From Notospermus geniculatus (lineage: Eukaryota; Nemertea; Pilidiophora; Heteronemertea; Lineidae): DNA of 64,000 nucleotides. The stretch lies in contig NMRB01002427.1 of assembly GCA_002633025.1 (NCBI GenBank), positions 17,741 to 81,740 of the forward strand. The letters run 5' to 3'. The notes beneath the pieces were generated by a model. It was not told the DNA's origin and made no database searches. It worked only from the letters and a program-made list of their open reading frames with translations. Shown piece by piece: positions 10,718 to 22,609 of this stretch. Position 1 is the first letter of the stretch. Every line of letters starts with the position of its first letter. A program made the translations under genes and the position numbers.

Positions 10718-10820
10718 TCATCGCTTTCTTCGTTTTTATTGGAGAAGTCATGGAAATGTGTCTCGTTAGTCGGTACTGAAGCGTACGTCTTACGTGTACC
10801 TGAAGGTCTGTATCTGGTAA
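10718..10820 (-). repeat. Second copy of the host segment flanking the BEL insertion
   Basis: Partner of 5278-5381, in the same orientation and about 80 percent identical. See the entry for that segment. Confidence 0.65.
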
Positions 10821-10916
10821 CCTTTTCCCACTATTTAGAGTTATATCACCATTTGAACAAATGTGGTCAAAAGTTTGTACAGAAAAGGAATTTTCAAACA
10901 TGTTCACACCTTGTTG

Positions 10917-11142
10917 AAGCCCGTGTCACACTGTCCCGAAATTAAACACCCGATGGCCACACGAATATGGAATTTTGAATTTCGAGTGAAGATGGCCCCA
11001 AAGTCAACTTCCAGAATCTTGCAAATTTTCGACCCCAACCGGGGTCTTCTTCAGGCTGGCATTTATAAGTAAGATTTCCAAAAGTTTCCATAATTCGTAT
11101 GGCCATCGGGTGTCAACTTCGGGACAGTGTGACACGGGCTTA
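10917..11142. mobile_element. 226-bp foldback MITE
   Basis: Terminal arms starting aagcccgtgtcacactgtcc at 10917 are matched in reverse complement at the 11142 end, and pairing continues for about 50 bases with small mismatches (cacccgatggcca/tggccatcgggtg). The middle holds a caaccggggtcttcttcagg segment also seen, inverted and diverged, near 38690-38740. Confidence 0.85.
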
Positions 11143-13820
11143 AAAGATGAACGATGGCTAACCAAACAGATCTACATGTAAAACATCGGGTCAGATGACC
11201 TGTCAACGCCTAAGGCCGCGTGCAGACTTCAAGCGACATGGCGAAGCGAAGCACATTTCGCCAAGCTATGTGGCGACAACATTTAAGTACGACTGAGAGC
11301 ATTGGCGTGTACAAACTGAGAGCAATCAGCGATTAATCGCCAACGTTATCCACAATGACATCACAAACTACTGATCTGCGACGAATTCTAATGCATTTCT
11401 ATAGTAGCTTGTGACGTCAATGAAGTCAGCGTTTCAGAATCCGTTTCAGTCGTTATGGATGAAGTTTGTAACTAGCGTTTCTGGTCGCATTTCAATTCAG
11501 TAGCTTATGACGCCAACAAAGTCGACGTTTTCATATGCGCATTTCAATATCTTGCAACGACAATGAAGCCAGCGCTTCTCTTGGCCTTTTTAAAAGCAAG
11601 TGGCGTCAGTGGCAATGAAGTTTACCATTTTGTCCTACTGGTGGCCTATAAATCAAAGGCCATTAATGACGGGAATTAGTTTCATCCCCACCCCAAAACA
11701 ACTGATATTCGCCGATATGAAGTACGACAAAATTGCGATTTTTACAAAATGCAGTGCAGAGCTGCTACGGGGTGTGACAGTAAAGCAGATTGCAAATACT
11801 ATACATGTACTAAATCTACATATACTAGTATTGGTTGTCTATACTTTTCTCTGGTACATCCGTGAGCCAGTATATTTTACTGCTTCTTCCCTCTCCATGC
11901 ATGTTGCTTTCTTGTGGTTCAGATGGCAGTCGAATCGTACGTCGGAGGAGAGAATCCCAAATGTCGAACAATTCTCCTGGCACATACGGGCACAGGCTAA
12001 AATTGATACCAGACCAACCTGTACGCAATCTGGATGTAAAATTCGCCAGTCGAGAACCACGATCTCAAAATAATCGTTGTCCATTTTTATCAGTTAAAAG
12101 GCAACATTCGATTCCCACAGATCATCTTAATGTGAGGTCAGGGACTCTGACAATAAGAATTTATCCGATTTTGCTTGCGCTACCAAAAACAATGGAAACT
12201 TGAAAACGATCGATGTGGTCTGCCGTGAATTCATGAAGTAAGGAAGACGCGCTTACACGAAGTCACAGACGACCACAACTCCACAAATGCAGGCGAAGTT
12301 CAACCGAAACTACTCGATGACAAGCAGACCGCTGCTAACGTTGTACACGTGAAAATACACTATGTAGTATGTCATTATGCAGTGTTGTGTGTCCAAATTG
12401 TTCTTTCATTTCTCATTTCACACATTCGATATCCTGACTCCCGTCCTAAACATGTTTGTGGTAGGCGATGGGTTCCGCACAATGCTTTTCCATAACTGAG
12501 AAAGAAGAGTTCTAATAATAGGAAAATTAATGAGAATATCAAATGCCCAAAACAAGAACCTGAGCAGCCAAGACCCCTATTGTAACAAGGAACAGCGAAA
12601 TGAATAAGAGAACAAATTCCAAAAAAGAGTGTTGGGCAGAAACTCCAACGTAGGACATTTCACGGTTCATAAAGCTCACGACACATAATATACGGGTGCG
12701 ACGCCTGCGTTGCGGTAATCCGGTGTGATTATGCGGTACCGTTGAGGCAGGTATGATAAATACGCGCGGTTCACTTCTGCGTTAAATTTGACTGAACGTC
12801 GACGTTCGTTCAAACGGCTTCAAACAATATGGGATTTCCCCACAATGACGTTAGAAAATAATGGAAATCACCTATGTCAGTCGATTTACACCTCTACAGA
12901 TCAACACTATGAGTAAAAATTCGATTGTAAAATACCAATGAGGAAGGCGCAGGACTAAAAATCCAGATGGCAGCACCAGTACAAAAAGGTCATGTGCAAT
13001 GCATTTTCAATTAAAAATATATTTTGTTGATTTTCTTCGTAAAACTCATCAAAAGAGAATGAAGGACCAATGAAATTACATTTTTGGTGCTATTTTCCTG
13101 TGCAGAGTAATTCAGGGATGAAATATTCAATAATTATTGACTTGGCAAAAGGATTTCTCATTGCAACCACGGGTCATGTGCTTGCAGGCCCCCTATTGGC
13201 ATACCTTGTTGTGCGCGTTCCTCATTGGTCAAGTATTTTTCTTTCGTTACAAATGCAACTAAAGCTCACTTTCTCCTACCAGCAGATTGTTTGAAAATCA
13301 AGCGAATGAATTTCTTTGCACCGTGTCTTCATCAGAAATGAAGTGTACCAGATCCCATGCTGTGATCTACCCGTTTGTTTGTTGTTACTCGACTTTGGTC
13401 ATTTTAACTTGCTCCTCGTTGGTGAACATTGTTGATGCTGCATGCCCGACTCCTGTCTTCTTTAGCAGCAACACTGCCAACCTATCTTCCGTCTCTTGCA
13501 GTTGTTACACTGCGAAGGGTCGATGTAGGTTAAAGCTTAAAAATCAATTGTTCTCAATTCACTGAATGCATCAAGAGGAATATCCGAATCAGCAGCGCTA
13601 GCGATCATTGACTTGAATGAGATGTTCAGGTCATGTTCACTGATTATTTCGATGTGACAAACAGCAATGCTTTCGCTTTATTCTTTTGGCTACTCGCTAC
13701 ACTTGACGTGAAATATCGATTGATTTGTTACGTGTTTTTATTGCTCTCTCGTCTTGGAAATTAATGCTATTGTATGTCATTTATAATGTCGGCATCATAG
13801 ATGGTTTTCCTTACACGGAT
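11143..13820. other. 2.7-kb stretch without a supported gene
   Basis: Several frames of 60-157 codons occur (for example 11600-12073 and 13287-13565), but they overlap on both strands, lack clear splice signals and show no motif. The 13287-13565 frame is Cys- and Ser-rich and could be part of an exon, but nothing confirms it. Confidence 0.35.
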
Positions 13821-14047
13821 ATCTAGAGAATTTCATAAAGTAACAGAGTAGCCCTACATACAATTTATTCCCAAATCAGCTGTGATAAATTAACTAAGGA
13901 AGAATAGATTATTATTGTAATAAGTTGGGTGAGGATGTTCAAGTCAGGTTAATTAAATAACCAGTTACTGATATGAAACTATAAAAAAATTATTATTTTA
14001 TATTTCTCTTACTTTCTGTACTTACCCGCCACATTTTCTGCTGTCTG
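13821..14047 (+). repeat. Dispersed repeat, copy 2 (other copy 481-709)
   Basis: Direct-orientation match to 481-709 with scattered substitutions and short indels; both copies end at the same cccgccacattttctgctgt text. Confidence 0.8.
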
Positions 14048-14327
14048 GAAATTGACAATTCTGGAAATTGACAAATGAGAAACAATACATAATGTTCAGC
14101 CGAAGGAGATGGAAAAGGTTGGACGCTTTAAGACACAGTAGTTGACATGAATGTGTTCATCAGCTAATGGAGGACAACCATATTCCGATCGACAAGCATC
14201 TGCACTTGCTGTAGCAACTCACATGCAGCTTCAAATGGTTTTGACAAGTAGGCCTACTAGTCCAGTAAATCTAGGAATTAACCGGGAACAAATTGCAACA
14301 TAAGGTTTTTTTGCTTTAAATGTTTTA

Positions 14328-14937
14328 TTAGGTCACCTTGGACATCATATCCAAAATCCCCCAAAATCGCACGGCGGGAACCCACTTAATTTGCATATTC
14401 AATTTTGTGAACTGACTTTAACGTTGGACGGTGATGGACGCAACAACTGAGCTTTGTACAGGAGAGTGGGACCCGATGTACAGCTAACTTTGTAACGGTT
14501 GGATTTACACCCCATAAATGTATTACCAACACATAGAAACATGGTACCTCGGAATCAACTAAGCCTATTCTTTGGACGTTTTAAGCGGCTACCTAATCGA
14601 AATTGACATTTTATGCATTTTGACCCATTTTTGTCTTAATTTATATAAAAAGCATCATATCTTAGTACATAACGACTAAAAACAATTGAGAATGTGTTTG
14701 TCTGGTTCCGAGGCACCGTATTTCTATCTGTTGGTAATACATTTATGGGGTGTAAATCCAACCGTTACAAAGTTAGCTGTACATCGGGTCCCACTCTCCT
14801 GTACAAAGCTCAGCTGTTGCGTCCATCAGCGTCCAACGTTAAAGTCAGTTCACAAAATTGAATATGCAAATTAAGTGGGTTCCCGCCGTGCGATTTTGGG
14901 GGATTTTGGATATGATGTCCAAGGTGACCTAACAAAA
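14328..14937. mobile_element. 610-bp foldback element with about 210-bp arms
   Basis: The left arm (14328-14541) starting near ttaggtcaccttggacatca is matched in reverse complement by 14728-14937 with only a few differences. A spacer of about 186 bases lies between. No protein is encoded. The long, well-matched arms suggest recent origin or strong hairpin formation. Confidence 0.9.
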
Positions 14938-16138
14938 TTTATGAGAATTTTTCAGTGGAAGTAGTTATTGGCAAAAGCCAAAATTAAAAATTTAATAACA
15001 CTGGAAGAAGTTTTAAAATCTGAAGAGAAAGTTGAATCTTGTGCAAAAACCGTCAGTCTGTGTGACTGTGAAAATGATGTCTGGCATTCCAGATCCGAAA
15101 GGAATTGGGGGTGCCAGTGACCGATTGATCAGCTAAACGTCTGTCAAAATCACTGATTCAGGAAGTCATTGAGTGTCAAGTACATGCACATTGGCCTAAT
15201 TTGTATTCACTGTACATCTTGTGTTATTTAGTCCTATGCTGGCTTGTTCTAGGAGTCAATCATCATTTTTAAGTGGGTCGGACATCAACACGTTCAGGTG
15301 ATCAAATCAATAACTTGTCTGCTCTGGATTTATGAGTGTCAGAAAATAGGCCTACTTCATGCACCCTTGGAAAATGAACAAGACTTTTAATCAAGAAAAT
15401 CCTTTGACCCTCGGCTGGTTGTGAATTAATCTATTTTCAGAGAAAAACCTACCTAGCACAGTTAGAGAGACTGATCTGTGGGGACACAGCCTTCCAAGGA
15501 TTTAATGAAATGGGATTTTTCATATGATATGTTAAAATTAGTGAATCTAAGTGTATATGAAGTCAGATTTTGCACAGTCATGTCCTTAAACGTGATATTA
15601 AAAATATCCCTCTCATAGGATTGGATTGGGTAGAAAGAATATTTATTGTTTCTAGGTGTTGATCCAGATGATTTTTGGGGTATGGGGTGGGGTAGGGGGC
15701 TGGAGGGGTAACTCAAAAAACAATGCTGCAGAATTCAAGCATATCTGGTCAAGTGTACGTCGAGCTGTATTCCATTAATTATTCAGTCACCGTGTGGGAT
15801 ACATGTACCTTATGATGGAAAAGGCACCTGTGTAGGTCGATAGGATGCATGTCGAGACACTTGACACTGCCCCAGGTCCACCCTGGAGGTTTGTGAAATG
15901 AGCATTAAAGTAGAAAATTAAAGGCTGTACATTGTCAGTCATTTTCTGAAAGGAGAAATACAAATACTATACAAAGGTGCTTTTATACTGTAGGCCTATT
16001 GGATGGAGATGTGAATGACGTACGTTTTCTTATGTACATGTACGTCATGTACATACAAGTGAAATGGAAATGTTCAGGTTTTTTTGTAAGTAGAATTCGC
16101 TGTAATAAGTTTCACTTGTAAATGAACCGAATGGGAGC
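14938..16138. other. 1.2-kb stretch without recognised genes
   Basis: Only short frames are present. Near 16013-16050 there is a run of nested acgtac/tacatgtacg palindromes. Nothing else was resolved. Confidence 0.35.
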
Positions 16139-16350
16139 TTAAAGGAGCACGGTATTGCCACTTTTTCTCGACAGTCGGCGCCGCCGCGCCACTCTCCAAC
16201 CCGAAGGTCTAACTACGTTTCGGCGAATGACCCGATTTACTGCGTACATTTTGTAATGCATTTTTATAGTTCGTCTTACTGCCGCTAGATGGCTCCCTCT
16301 ACGTCGGCAGTCAAATAACGCATTTGAGATCCAATACCGTGCTCCTTTAA
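16139..16350. mobile_element. 212-bp MITE, family 'aaaggagcac', copy 1
   Basis: Terminal repeats ttaaaggagcacggtattg and caataccgtgctcctttaa bound the element, with ttaa at each edge. Related copies lie at 30332-30545 (diverged, complete) and 39161-39262 (one end only). Non-coding. Confidence 0.85.
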
Positions 16351-16516
16351 GAAATTGCTCTTGATGTCAAAAAAGAATAGGTTTGACTTCCAGTTGGGTG
16401 TGTTCTGTATGTCATGGAGAGGGTAACTCTCTTTGACAACGTACACTTCTTCCAGGACTGTCCTAACTGCATTCATATCACCCAATGTCATCAGCGTCAG
16501 TAGTATCCTGGTTGCT
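16351..16516 (-). CDS. Possible exon fragment, unrecognised
   Basis: A minus-strand frame begins after an acceptor-like tag (gaatcaacag, exon from about 16516) and reads NAVRTVLEEVYVVKESYPLH and onward for about 55 codons until it runs into the MITE at 16350. The composition looks protein-like, with mixed charged and aromatic residues, but no family is recognised and no partner exon was found. It may be a relic exon truncated by the MITE. Confidence 0.25.
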
Positions 16517-17289
16517 GTTAGGCTGTTGATTCAGAAGGAAGACTATACAATGGTACACTTTGCTGTAAGCTTCTCATCATCTGATAACACTCTTTTGAGT
16601 GGATGGCTGAGAGGTGTGTGACCTCTCCTCAAAGGCTTGTGATTTCTTCTTTTTGTCATCAAACGTACTCCTTGGTCAGTTGCTACTATAGGCTGCTGTG
16701 CAGTAGACGATGTGTGGGTAATGATTTCCTTTTGACCTTTGCAAATAGATTTCTGAATGCCAAATAAAAAGATTTGTGCATATCAAATATTTTGTTTGTG
16801 TCATGTGTAAAGTTCCGCTGGTGCCACTCCTGACCAGGATACGTGACACACCATGTGGAATCCATGATGCTTCCCTCTATGGGATAAAGGAAGGCTCCAC
16901 CCTCTGGAGACTACAGATGGACAAGTGATTTTTACAATAATACCGGTATGTTTCTGATGCTGGAACCCAGATAAACACGAGAACAGAACATTACATTGTG
17001 CACCAACAGTTCTTGGGCATCTGAATTAACCTGGGGTACTCACTTCATCTTATGATTATTTGCTCTTAATGTGCAGAAACCCAATGTGTAACATCAGCAG
17101 TTCTCTGAATATTCAGGCAGTACTTGAATTCATGGCTTGTTGCTTGACTATAAGGCACAGAAGACCCAGGTTCCCGAAATGGACAGAAAAACGTTTGAGG
17201 TCAGTGTCAAAGGTGTTTGAACCCAGTTTATGACGCTGAATGGGTGAATGTCGTCCAGTTCTGATCCTAGACACTAATTCCTAGCTCAA
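16517..17289. other. Non-coding stretch
   Basis: No gene or clear repeat found. Confidence 0.35.
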
Positions 17290-17386
17290 GACCCTAACCC
17301 TAACCCCAACTTTGACCCTCAACCCTTATCACTGACCCCTACCCTAATCCTAAACCTAGTCCTGACCCTAACCGTCAACGCTAACC
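17290..17386 (+). repeat. Degenerate telomere-like (CCCTAA)n tract
   Basis: About 97 bases contain repeated ccctaa and diverged forms (accctaaccctaacccc at the start, then tgaccct, accctaatcc). This resembles an interstitial telomeric sequence that has decayed, made of the animal telomere unit read on the C-rich strand. Confidence 0.75.
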
Positions 17387-17980
17387 ATTCTAACTCTGTA
17401 ATGTGGGTACACTGTTTTAGATGACATTAACACTTTGTGCGTTAATGACGGTGGTTGTAAACCTGGAACTGACCCCAGTATTCGAGCTACGGTGTCCTTG
17501 GTCCTTGGCTTAAACGTTGATTAACCAGCGTTAGCCAACTGGATGTAATTCGACTTGAGCCTTCCTCAATAAAACAGGGAAGCATTACGTTTCCGTGCCA
17601 CCTTCAGTTGAAAGTGGCACCTTCAGTTGAAGGTGGCCGGTACATGTAAACTCTAGACTCCGTCAGTAACCGTCGCGACTTTCTAGACGACCACACCACT
17701 GATGTAGTGGGATATTCCATTAAAATACTTGTGTATATTTGTTTTTCGAAGTCCACTAAATTGTACCTCTGGGTGATTGCAATTAACGGATTCTGGCGAT
17801 GGTCTATGTTAAAAAGTGCCAACCTTACTGACGGCGTTTACAGCAAATTGCACTTGAAAATAGTGCGATTCTACTGGTCAAGATTCCTCGTGGCATGGCA
17901 CGATTGGTGAAGGTCAAAATCTCTGTTGTCTGACCCCACTTGCACCTCTATTTCCCAATTATATACATACATGTATAACA
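17387..17980. other. Upstream region of the ependymin-related gene
   Basis: No exon is found. A small direct duplication (ccttcagttgaa at about 17602 and 17621) is present. The rest is unassigned. Confidence 0.35.
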
Positions 17981-18148
17981 AATTTAATCGAGAGGAAATC
18001 GATACTGATGTCCCCATTGTGAGATCATGTGAGTGAGACAGGGTGAAAAACTGGGGGACGCCTATATAATTTAGTCGAGAGGAAATCGATACTGATGTCC
18101 CTATTGTGAAATCATGTGATTGAGCCAGGGTGACAAAACTTGCGGACA
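17981..18148 (+). repeat. 87-bp tandem duplication upstream of the ependymin-related gene
   Basis: The unit starting aatttaatcgagaggaaatc at 17981 recurs at 18068 (aatttagtcgagaggaaatc), and both contain gatactgatgtcc and atcatgtga. The second copy ends about 50 bases before the start codon, so it probably lies in the promoter or 5' UTR. Confidence 0.85.
18061..18071 (+). promoter_or_regulatory. Possible TATA box
   Basis: The text cctatataatt lies 131-140 bases upstream of the start codon at 18201, a plausible TATA position for a short 5' leader. It overlaps the junction of the tandem duplication. Assignment rests on sequence similarity and position only. Confidence 0.3.
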
Positions 18149-18200
18149 TTTGGAAAGGGGCGTCTTTCTCACCTGACTGCTCATCGGTGACAACGTCAAC

Positions 18201-21200
18201 ATGCGTGCTATCGTAGCTCTTCTGGTGTTCTCTCTGGTTGCCGTGGCCTATGCCCAGATACCAACACCATGCTGTAAGTAGAAATTACGTTTCCTTGCAC
18301 TGAACCTTTTGACGAGTGAAACTGCCCAGAAATTTCAATTTTCTTGTACCTTAATTCTTTCTTGTCTGGAGTGCTTGGCCCAGACCGGTTTGATAGCAAA
18401 TGGTGTCCTCGGCGCAAGAGACCGTATTGTACGATTAATCACTGGTCATTGATTTCTTATAACCATGAACCGTAATCGTTCACACGAGCAATGTAGTCGG
18501 ACAACTTTCCCGGGGGCATTTACGCCAGTTACACCGGCATTTATTTGTAACAAATTCAGTTTCTGATGGATTTTTATTCCCTGGTGTATATGTTCACAGT
18601 AAACCTAAGAAATCTTCAAAGGTGGAGACCCAATCGCCTCATGAATCGCCTCATGGTCGACTCATGCATCGCCTATCTTGGTGATGAGAGCGCCCGTCGT
18701 CTATCTTGGTGACAGCGTAGGCCTACGTGTTGACACAGGTGCATCGTCTATCTTGGTAAAAGCGCCTGTGACCAAGATAAAAAATGATCCTCATCTGACT
18801 GGCTAGAGGAACAATTTCTGGAACTTTATGATTATCAATCTTTATTCATTTCATCAGTTGCCCCACCCGAGTTTGAGGCCAGGATAATTGAGGTAAGTAA
18901 CGAGGTGACGAGAGGTTTTACTGGGTAGCCTTGTCTTTCCAGTTTCACTCATGTAGCCATGTCTGTGAAGTCGATTTTAAATATTTCAGTTTCTTTAGGG
19001 ACAATTTGCATGAGCTGTCAGTGAATTTAACTCTTAGCGGCCCATACACGATCAATATTATTGCACAAAATGAGGATCACAATGGGCAATATTATTGCCA
19101 ACCTTTCTTCTACCCATAATGCGAAAAGCACACGACCACCCATTTGGGCCCCATATTGTGCAATATTATTGCGCCGTGTATGGGCGGCTTTAGGCTAAGA
19201 ATCCATTCACGCGATTTTCGTGCCGCGCGATGTCGCATTCTTTGTCCACGTCCAGCGCGGCCGAAACAAACAATGCTTTCGAGCGTCTGCCGCTCGAAAA
19301 TCGCGTGAATGGACAGCCAGCCTTATTTCTTCACTTTCAGGATGACTTTCACAAGAATTTCACGCTGCGGGCGAAGATGAGCTATGATGCTTACAACAGG
19401 CGTGCCCGCATGGTGGAGGAGGTCAACCTGCACGACAAAAGAGACTTCTACGATACATTATATTTGGCCAATGTCGTAAGTAGCCGATTCTCTCATCTTG
19501 TATTGGGATGGGATAGGGTCGTTTTTCGTTTGTTTGGAGACGTTTTCAAGGATTGGGCCCCGTAGAAAATATCTTGCGGCGGTCGTCAATAATTCCAAAG
19601 GAACAAACTGCTCTGATTCGTCAGAAATCTACCAAAGGTTTCGAAACATCCAGGAAAATATTTTGTTGACTACACCTTAACAAATGCTATAACGAAATAT
19701 AAATGTATTTGGTTAGCCATCAGAAAGTGATAACTTTGAGTGAAATCACGGATGTTATTGAGGTGACCGACGTTTCGTTTCACCCACGTTCAAGCGCCAA
19801 TAATCAAAATACATGTAAAACGTATTTGTCTTATTTTCAGAGAATGGAGTACGCCTTGAATCTTAGAACCAAGAAATGTGTGAAACGACCTATATCGAGA
19901 GAATTCCGCGATATCCAAATTCCCCGTAACGCTACCTTCTACGGGGAGCTCTACTTGGGAGATTCACTGTTGACGCAGTCTTGGGGAGGAAAGACGCGCG
20001 ATGGTAGGTCTTTTGACTTTATTCGAACTCGTTGTGTTGTCTTGTACAACGGTAAACAACAGATTAGACAGCAATATCACAGTCATTACAGAGCAGGTGT
20101 CTCTGATGTGTTCGTATACGCACTGCAATTACCCGTCCTCGATACGCAGCGGTGGCTCCTGCTCACTGATATCGCGCTTCATTACGGCGGTTAAGATTCG
20201 TCCCCAGAACGAGAACGACTTCCCGTCGTTGTCGGAATTCCACAAATGGATCCATTTAGGTTTTCAGCGGCCTCCCAACGTTTTTCGGAGCGAGGCGACT
20301 ACCAGCTGCGAGGAAATCCCGCTTTACTTGATGACGCGTTACGTAATTGAACGAGGGAAACGTCTTTTCCCCCACGCGATGCGTTTTGAACCAATGGGCC
20401 GATCCACTACTGATAAAATCACTTCAGCAACAGAATGATTGAGATGTCCTACGGTCCTGCGATTTCTGTACAAAGCTGTCAACAAAATCAAATGGAAATT
20501 TTGTAGCTCGTTCACTTCTAGCAAATCATTAGTTGAAGTTTAGAAGATTCTGGCCTATCAGACTTAAACAGTCACCTTCTTCTGCAGGCGGTATCTACCA
20601 TTTACTGTGGACTATTCGCGACTGTCTCCCACAATTACCGAGACATACTACAGTACGAAACTTTCATTCGTTCACACAACGTAAGTATAAATCTGCCAAT
20701 CAGATGCAAATGTTCCGTTTGGTCCACGCCTTCAAAATGGCAGGTAAATGGAAGACACCGATCCGCGCGTTGAGAGACACGGCATTCCAAAGTGGATCGG
20801 TTGCTTAGATGATGATGACGAAATTGTGATCGGTGTATAGTGGAAAAAATGCTTTGTAACAGTTCTTACAATTCTCCCAGAAAGTAACCTGTATGTTAAA
20901 GGTGCTCTACTGTAGTTTGAATTGTAAACATTACTGTTTGATTATTTAGATGCTTGATTATAATTGTTATTTTTTCCTCGGACAGGTGGCAGCACTGTGT
21001 ATACCAAAACATAAATGTTATCTATTTTTATATCTATCTTAATAAATATAGTTGCAACTCAAATATATTTATGATTTTACGCTCAAAAACAAACAAAAAG
21101 TTGTGAAAGGCGAGATTTAATTCGATTTTATCTGATTTGTTTACCAGAAGTTGACAATAGGTGGCACACCGTATTGTTTACAATTCGAACTAGAGTACCT

Positions 21201-22222
21201 TTAATCTATGCTGCTTTAACGACAGAAACAGGTTACATTCAAATTTCTTACATTTATGTTGCAACTAGACCGAGCCGCGAATACATGCAACTTGTTCCAC
21301 GTTCTTTCTTGCAGATTTTACGACGTAACTATCGGTATNAATTTTGTAGCTCGTTCACTTCTAGCAAATCATTAGTTGAAGTTTAGAAGATTCTGGCCTA
21401 TCAGACTTAAACAGTCACCTTCTTCTGCAGGCGGTATCTACCATTTACTGTGGACTATTCGCGACTGTCTCCCAATTACCGAGACATACTACAGTACGAA
21501 ACTTTCATTCGTTCACACAACGTAAGTATAAATCTGCCAATCAGATGCAAATGTTCCGTTTGGTTCGCGCCTTCAAGCTGGCAGGTAAATGGAAGACACC
21601 GATCCGCGCGTTGAGAGACACGGCATTCCAAAGTGGATCCGTTGCTTAGATGATGATGACGAAATGGTGATCGGTGTATAGTGCAAAAAATGCTTTGTAA
21701 CAGTTCTTACAATTCTCCCAGAAAGTAACCTGTATGTTAAAGGTGCTCTACTGTAGTTCGAATTGTAAACATTACTGTTTGTTTATTTAGATGCTTGATT
21801 ATAATAGTTATTTTTTCCTCGGACAGGTGGCAGCACTGTGTATACCAAAACATAAATGTTATCTATTTTTATATCCATCTTAATAAATATAGTTGCAACT
21901 GAAATATATTTATGATTTTACGCTCAAAAACAAACAAAAAGTTGTGAAAGGCGAGATTTAATTCCATTTTATCTGATTTGTTTACCAGAAGTTGACAATA
22001 TGTGGCACACCGTATTGTTTACAATTCGAACTAGAGTACCTTTAATCTATGCTGCTTTAACGACAGAAACAGGTTACATTAAAATTTCTTACATTTATGT
22101 TGCAACTAGACCGAGCCGCGAATACATGCAACTTGTTCCACGTTCTTTCTTGCAGATTTTACGACGTAACTATCGGTATTAGTGATCCAAACGTCTTCAT
22201 TCCTCCCATGGAATGCCGATAG
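18201..22222 (+). CDS. Ependymin-related secreted protein (six exons)
   Basis: Coding exons: 18201-18273, 18858-18892, 19341-19475, 19841-20003, 21431-21521 and 22156-22222, all with GT-AG borders and matching phases, giving 187 residues. Exon 1 encodes a classic signal peptide (MRAIVALLVFSLVAVAYA, cleavage likely after AYA). Family features: a Pro-Pro-x-Phe/Trp-Glu-Ala segment in exon 2, SYDAYNRRARMVEE in exon 3, a Cys after the TKK stretch and the NATFYGELYLG block (also an N-glycosylation sequon) in exon 4, ITETYYSTK and FVHT in exon 5, and a terminal ISDPNVFIPPMEC block in exon 6. Four conserved-type cysteines are present. Such proteins are secreted, hydrophobic-cavity glycoproteins related to fish ependymin and mammalian EPDR1; the exact ligand is unknown. 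Exon 5 is taken from the right-hand duplicate because the left copy has a frameshift. Confidence 0.93.
19036..19189. mobile_element. 154-bp MITE in intron 2 of the ependymin-related gene
   Basis: Left end agcggcccatacacg and right end cgtgtatgggcggct are near-perfect reverse complements, and pairing extends into a caatattattgcaca segment on each side. It is followed after three bases by a second, unrelated MITE. Confidence 0.85.
19193..19322. mobile_element. 130-bp MITE, family 'ggctaagaatccattcacgc', copy 1
   Basis: Ends ggctaagaatccattcacgc and gcgtgaatggacagccagcc pair with each other. A second full copy lies at 40722-40851, and its end text also appears as ggattcttagcc directly after the N at 26463. 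Confidence 0.85.
20497..21338 (+). pseudogene. Duplicate of ependymin exons 5-6 region ending at a single N (likely unmerged haplotype)
   Basis: 20497-21338 is nearly identical to 21340-22180, and a single N at 21339 sits between them. Copy A has exon 5 at 20588-20680 with two extra bases (cccacaattacc against cccaattacc), which shifts the frame, and exon 6 from 21315 cut off at the N. The pattern fits two overlapping contigs or alleles laid end to end, not a real tandem duplication. The indel may be allelic or a contig-end error. Confidence 0.8.
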
Positions 22223-22278
22223 AAAAAAGACACATTATCATCATATAGGCGTCCAGGACTTTTTTTGAAGTAGACCTC

Positions 22279-22416
22279 GGATTTGATACGGCAAAGTATC
22301 AAACTGTACAGAAACTACGTTGAACAATACCTAACAACCCGGCCCTGGATTTGATACGGCAAAAAGTATCAAACTGTACAGAAACTACGTTGAACAATAC
22401 CTAACAACCCGGCCCT
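22279..22416 (+). repeat. 68-bp perfect-type tandem duplication
   Basis: The unit ggatttgatacggcaaa... ending caacccggccct occurs at 22279-22346 and again at 22347-22416, differing only by two extra A bases. It lies just downstream of the ependymin stop codon, probably in the 3' UTR. Confidence 0.92.
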
Positions 22417-22609
22417 ATTTGACTAGGGATTTCATTTCCCAGTGTTCCTTTTTTCGTCACCGATTCAGTAAAAGACAGATTGTGCTCGTATGCTTTGTCT
22501 CATTCTTGAATTTATTTAGGGAAATTTGTTTTGTCCCCCTCAACTGAAGACTGCCCTTTGTTTGTTGCCGAAAGTGCCTATTCTGTACCTCATAACCCTG
22601 TTAGAACCC

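Noticed and set aside
11600-12203. Overlapping 157- and 122-codon frames
   Set aside because: They compete with each other and with two minus-strand frames over the same bases, lack splice sites and show no motif.
14686-14874. 62-codon frame
   Set aside because: Lies in the right arm and spacer of the foldback at 14328-14937.
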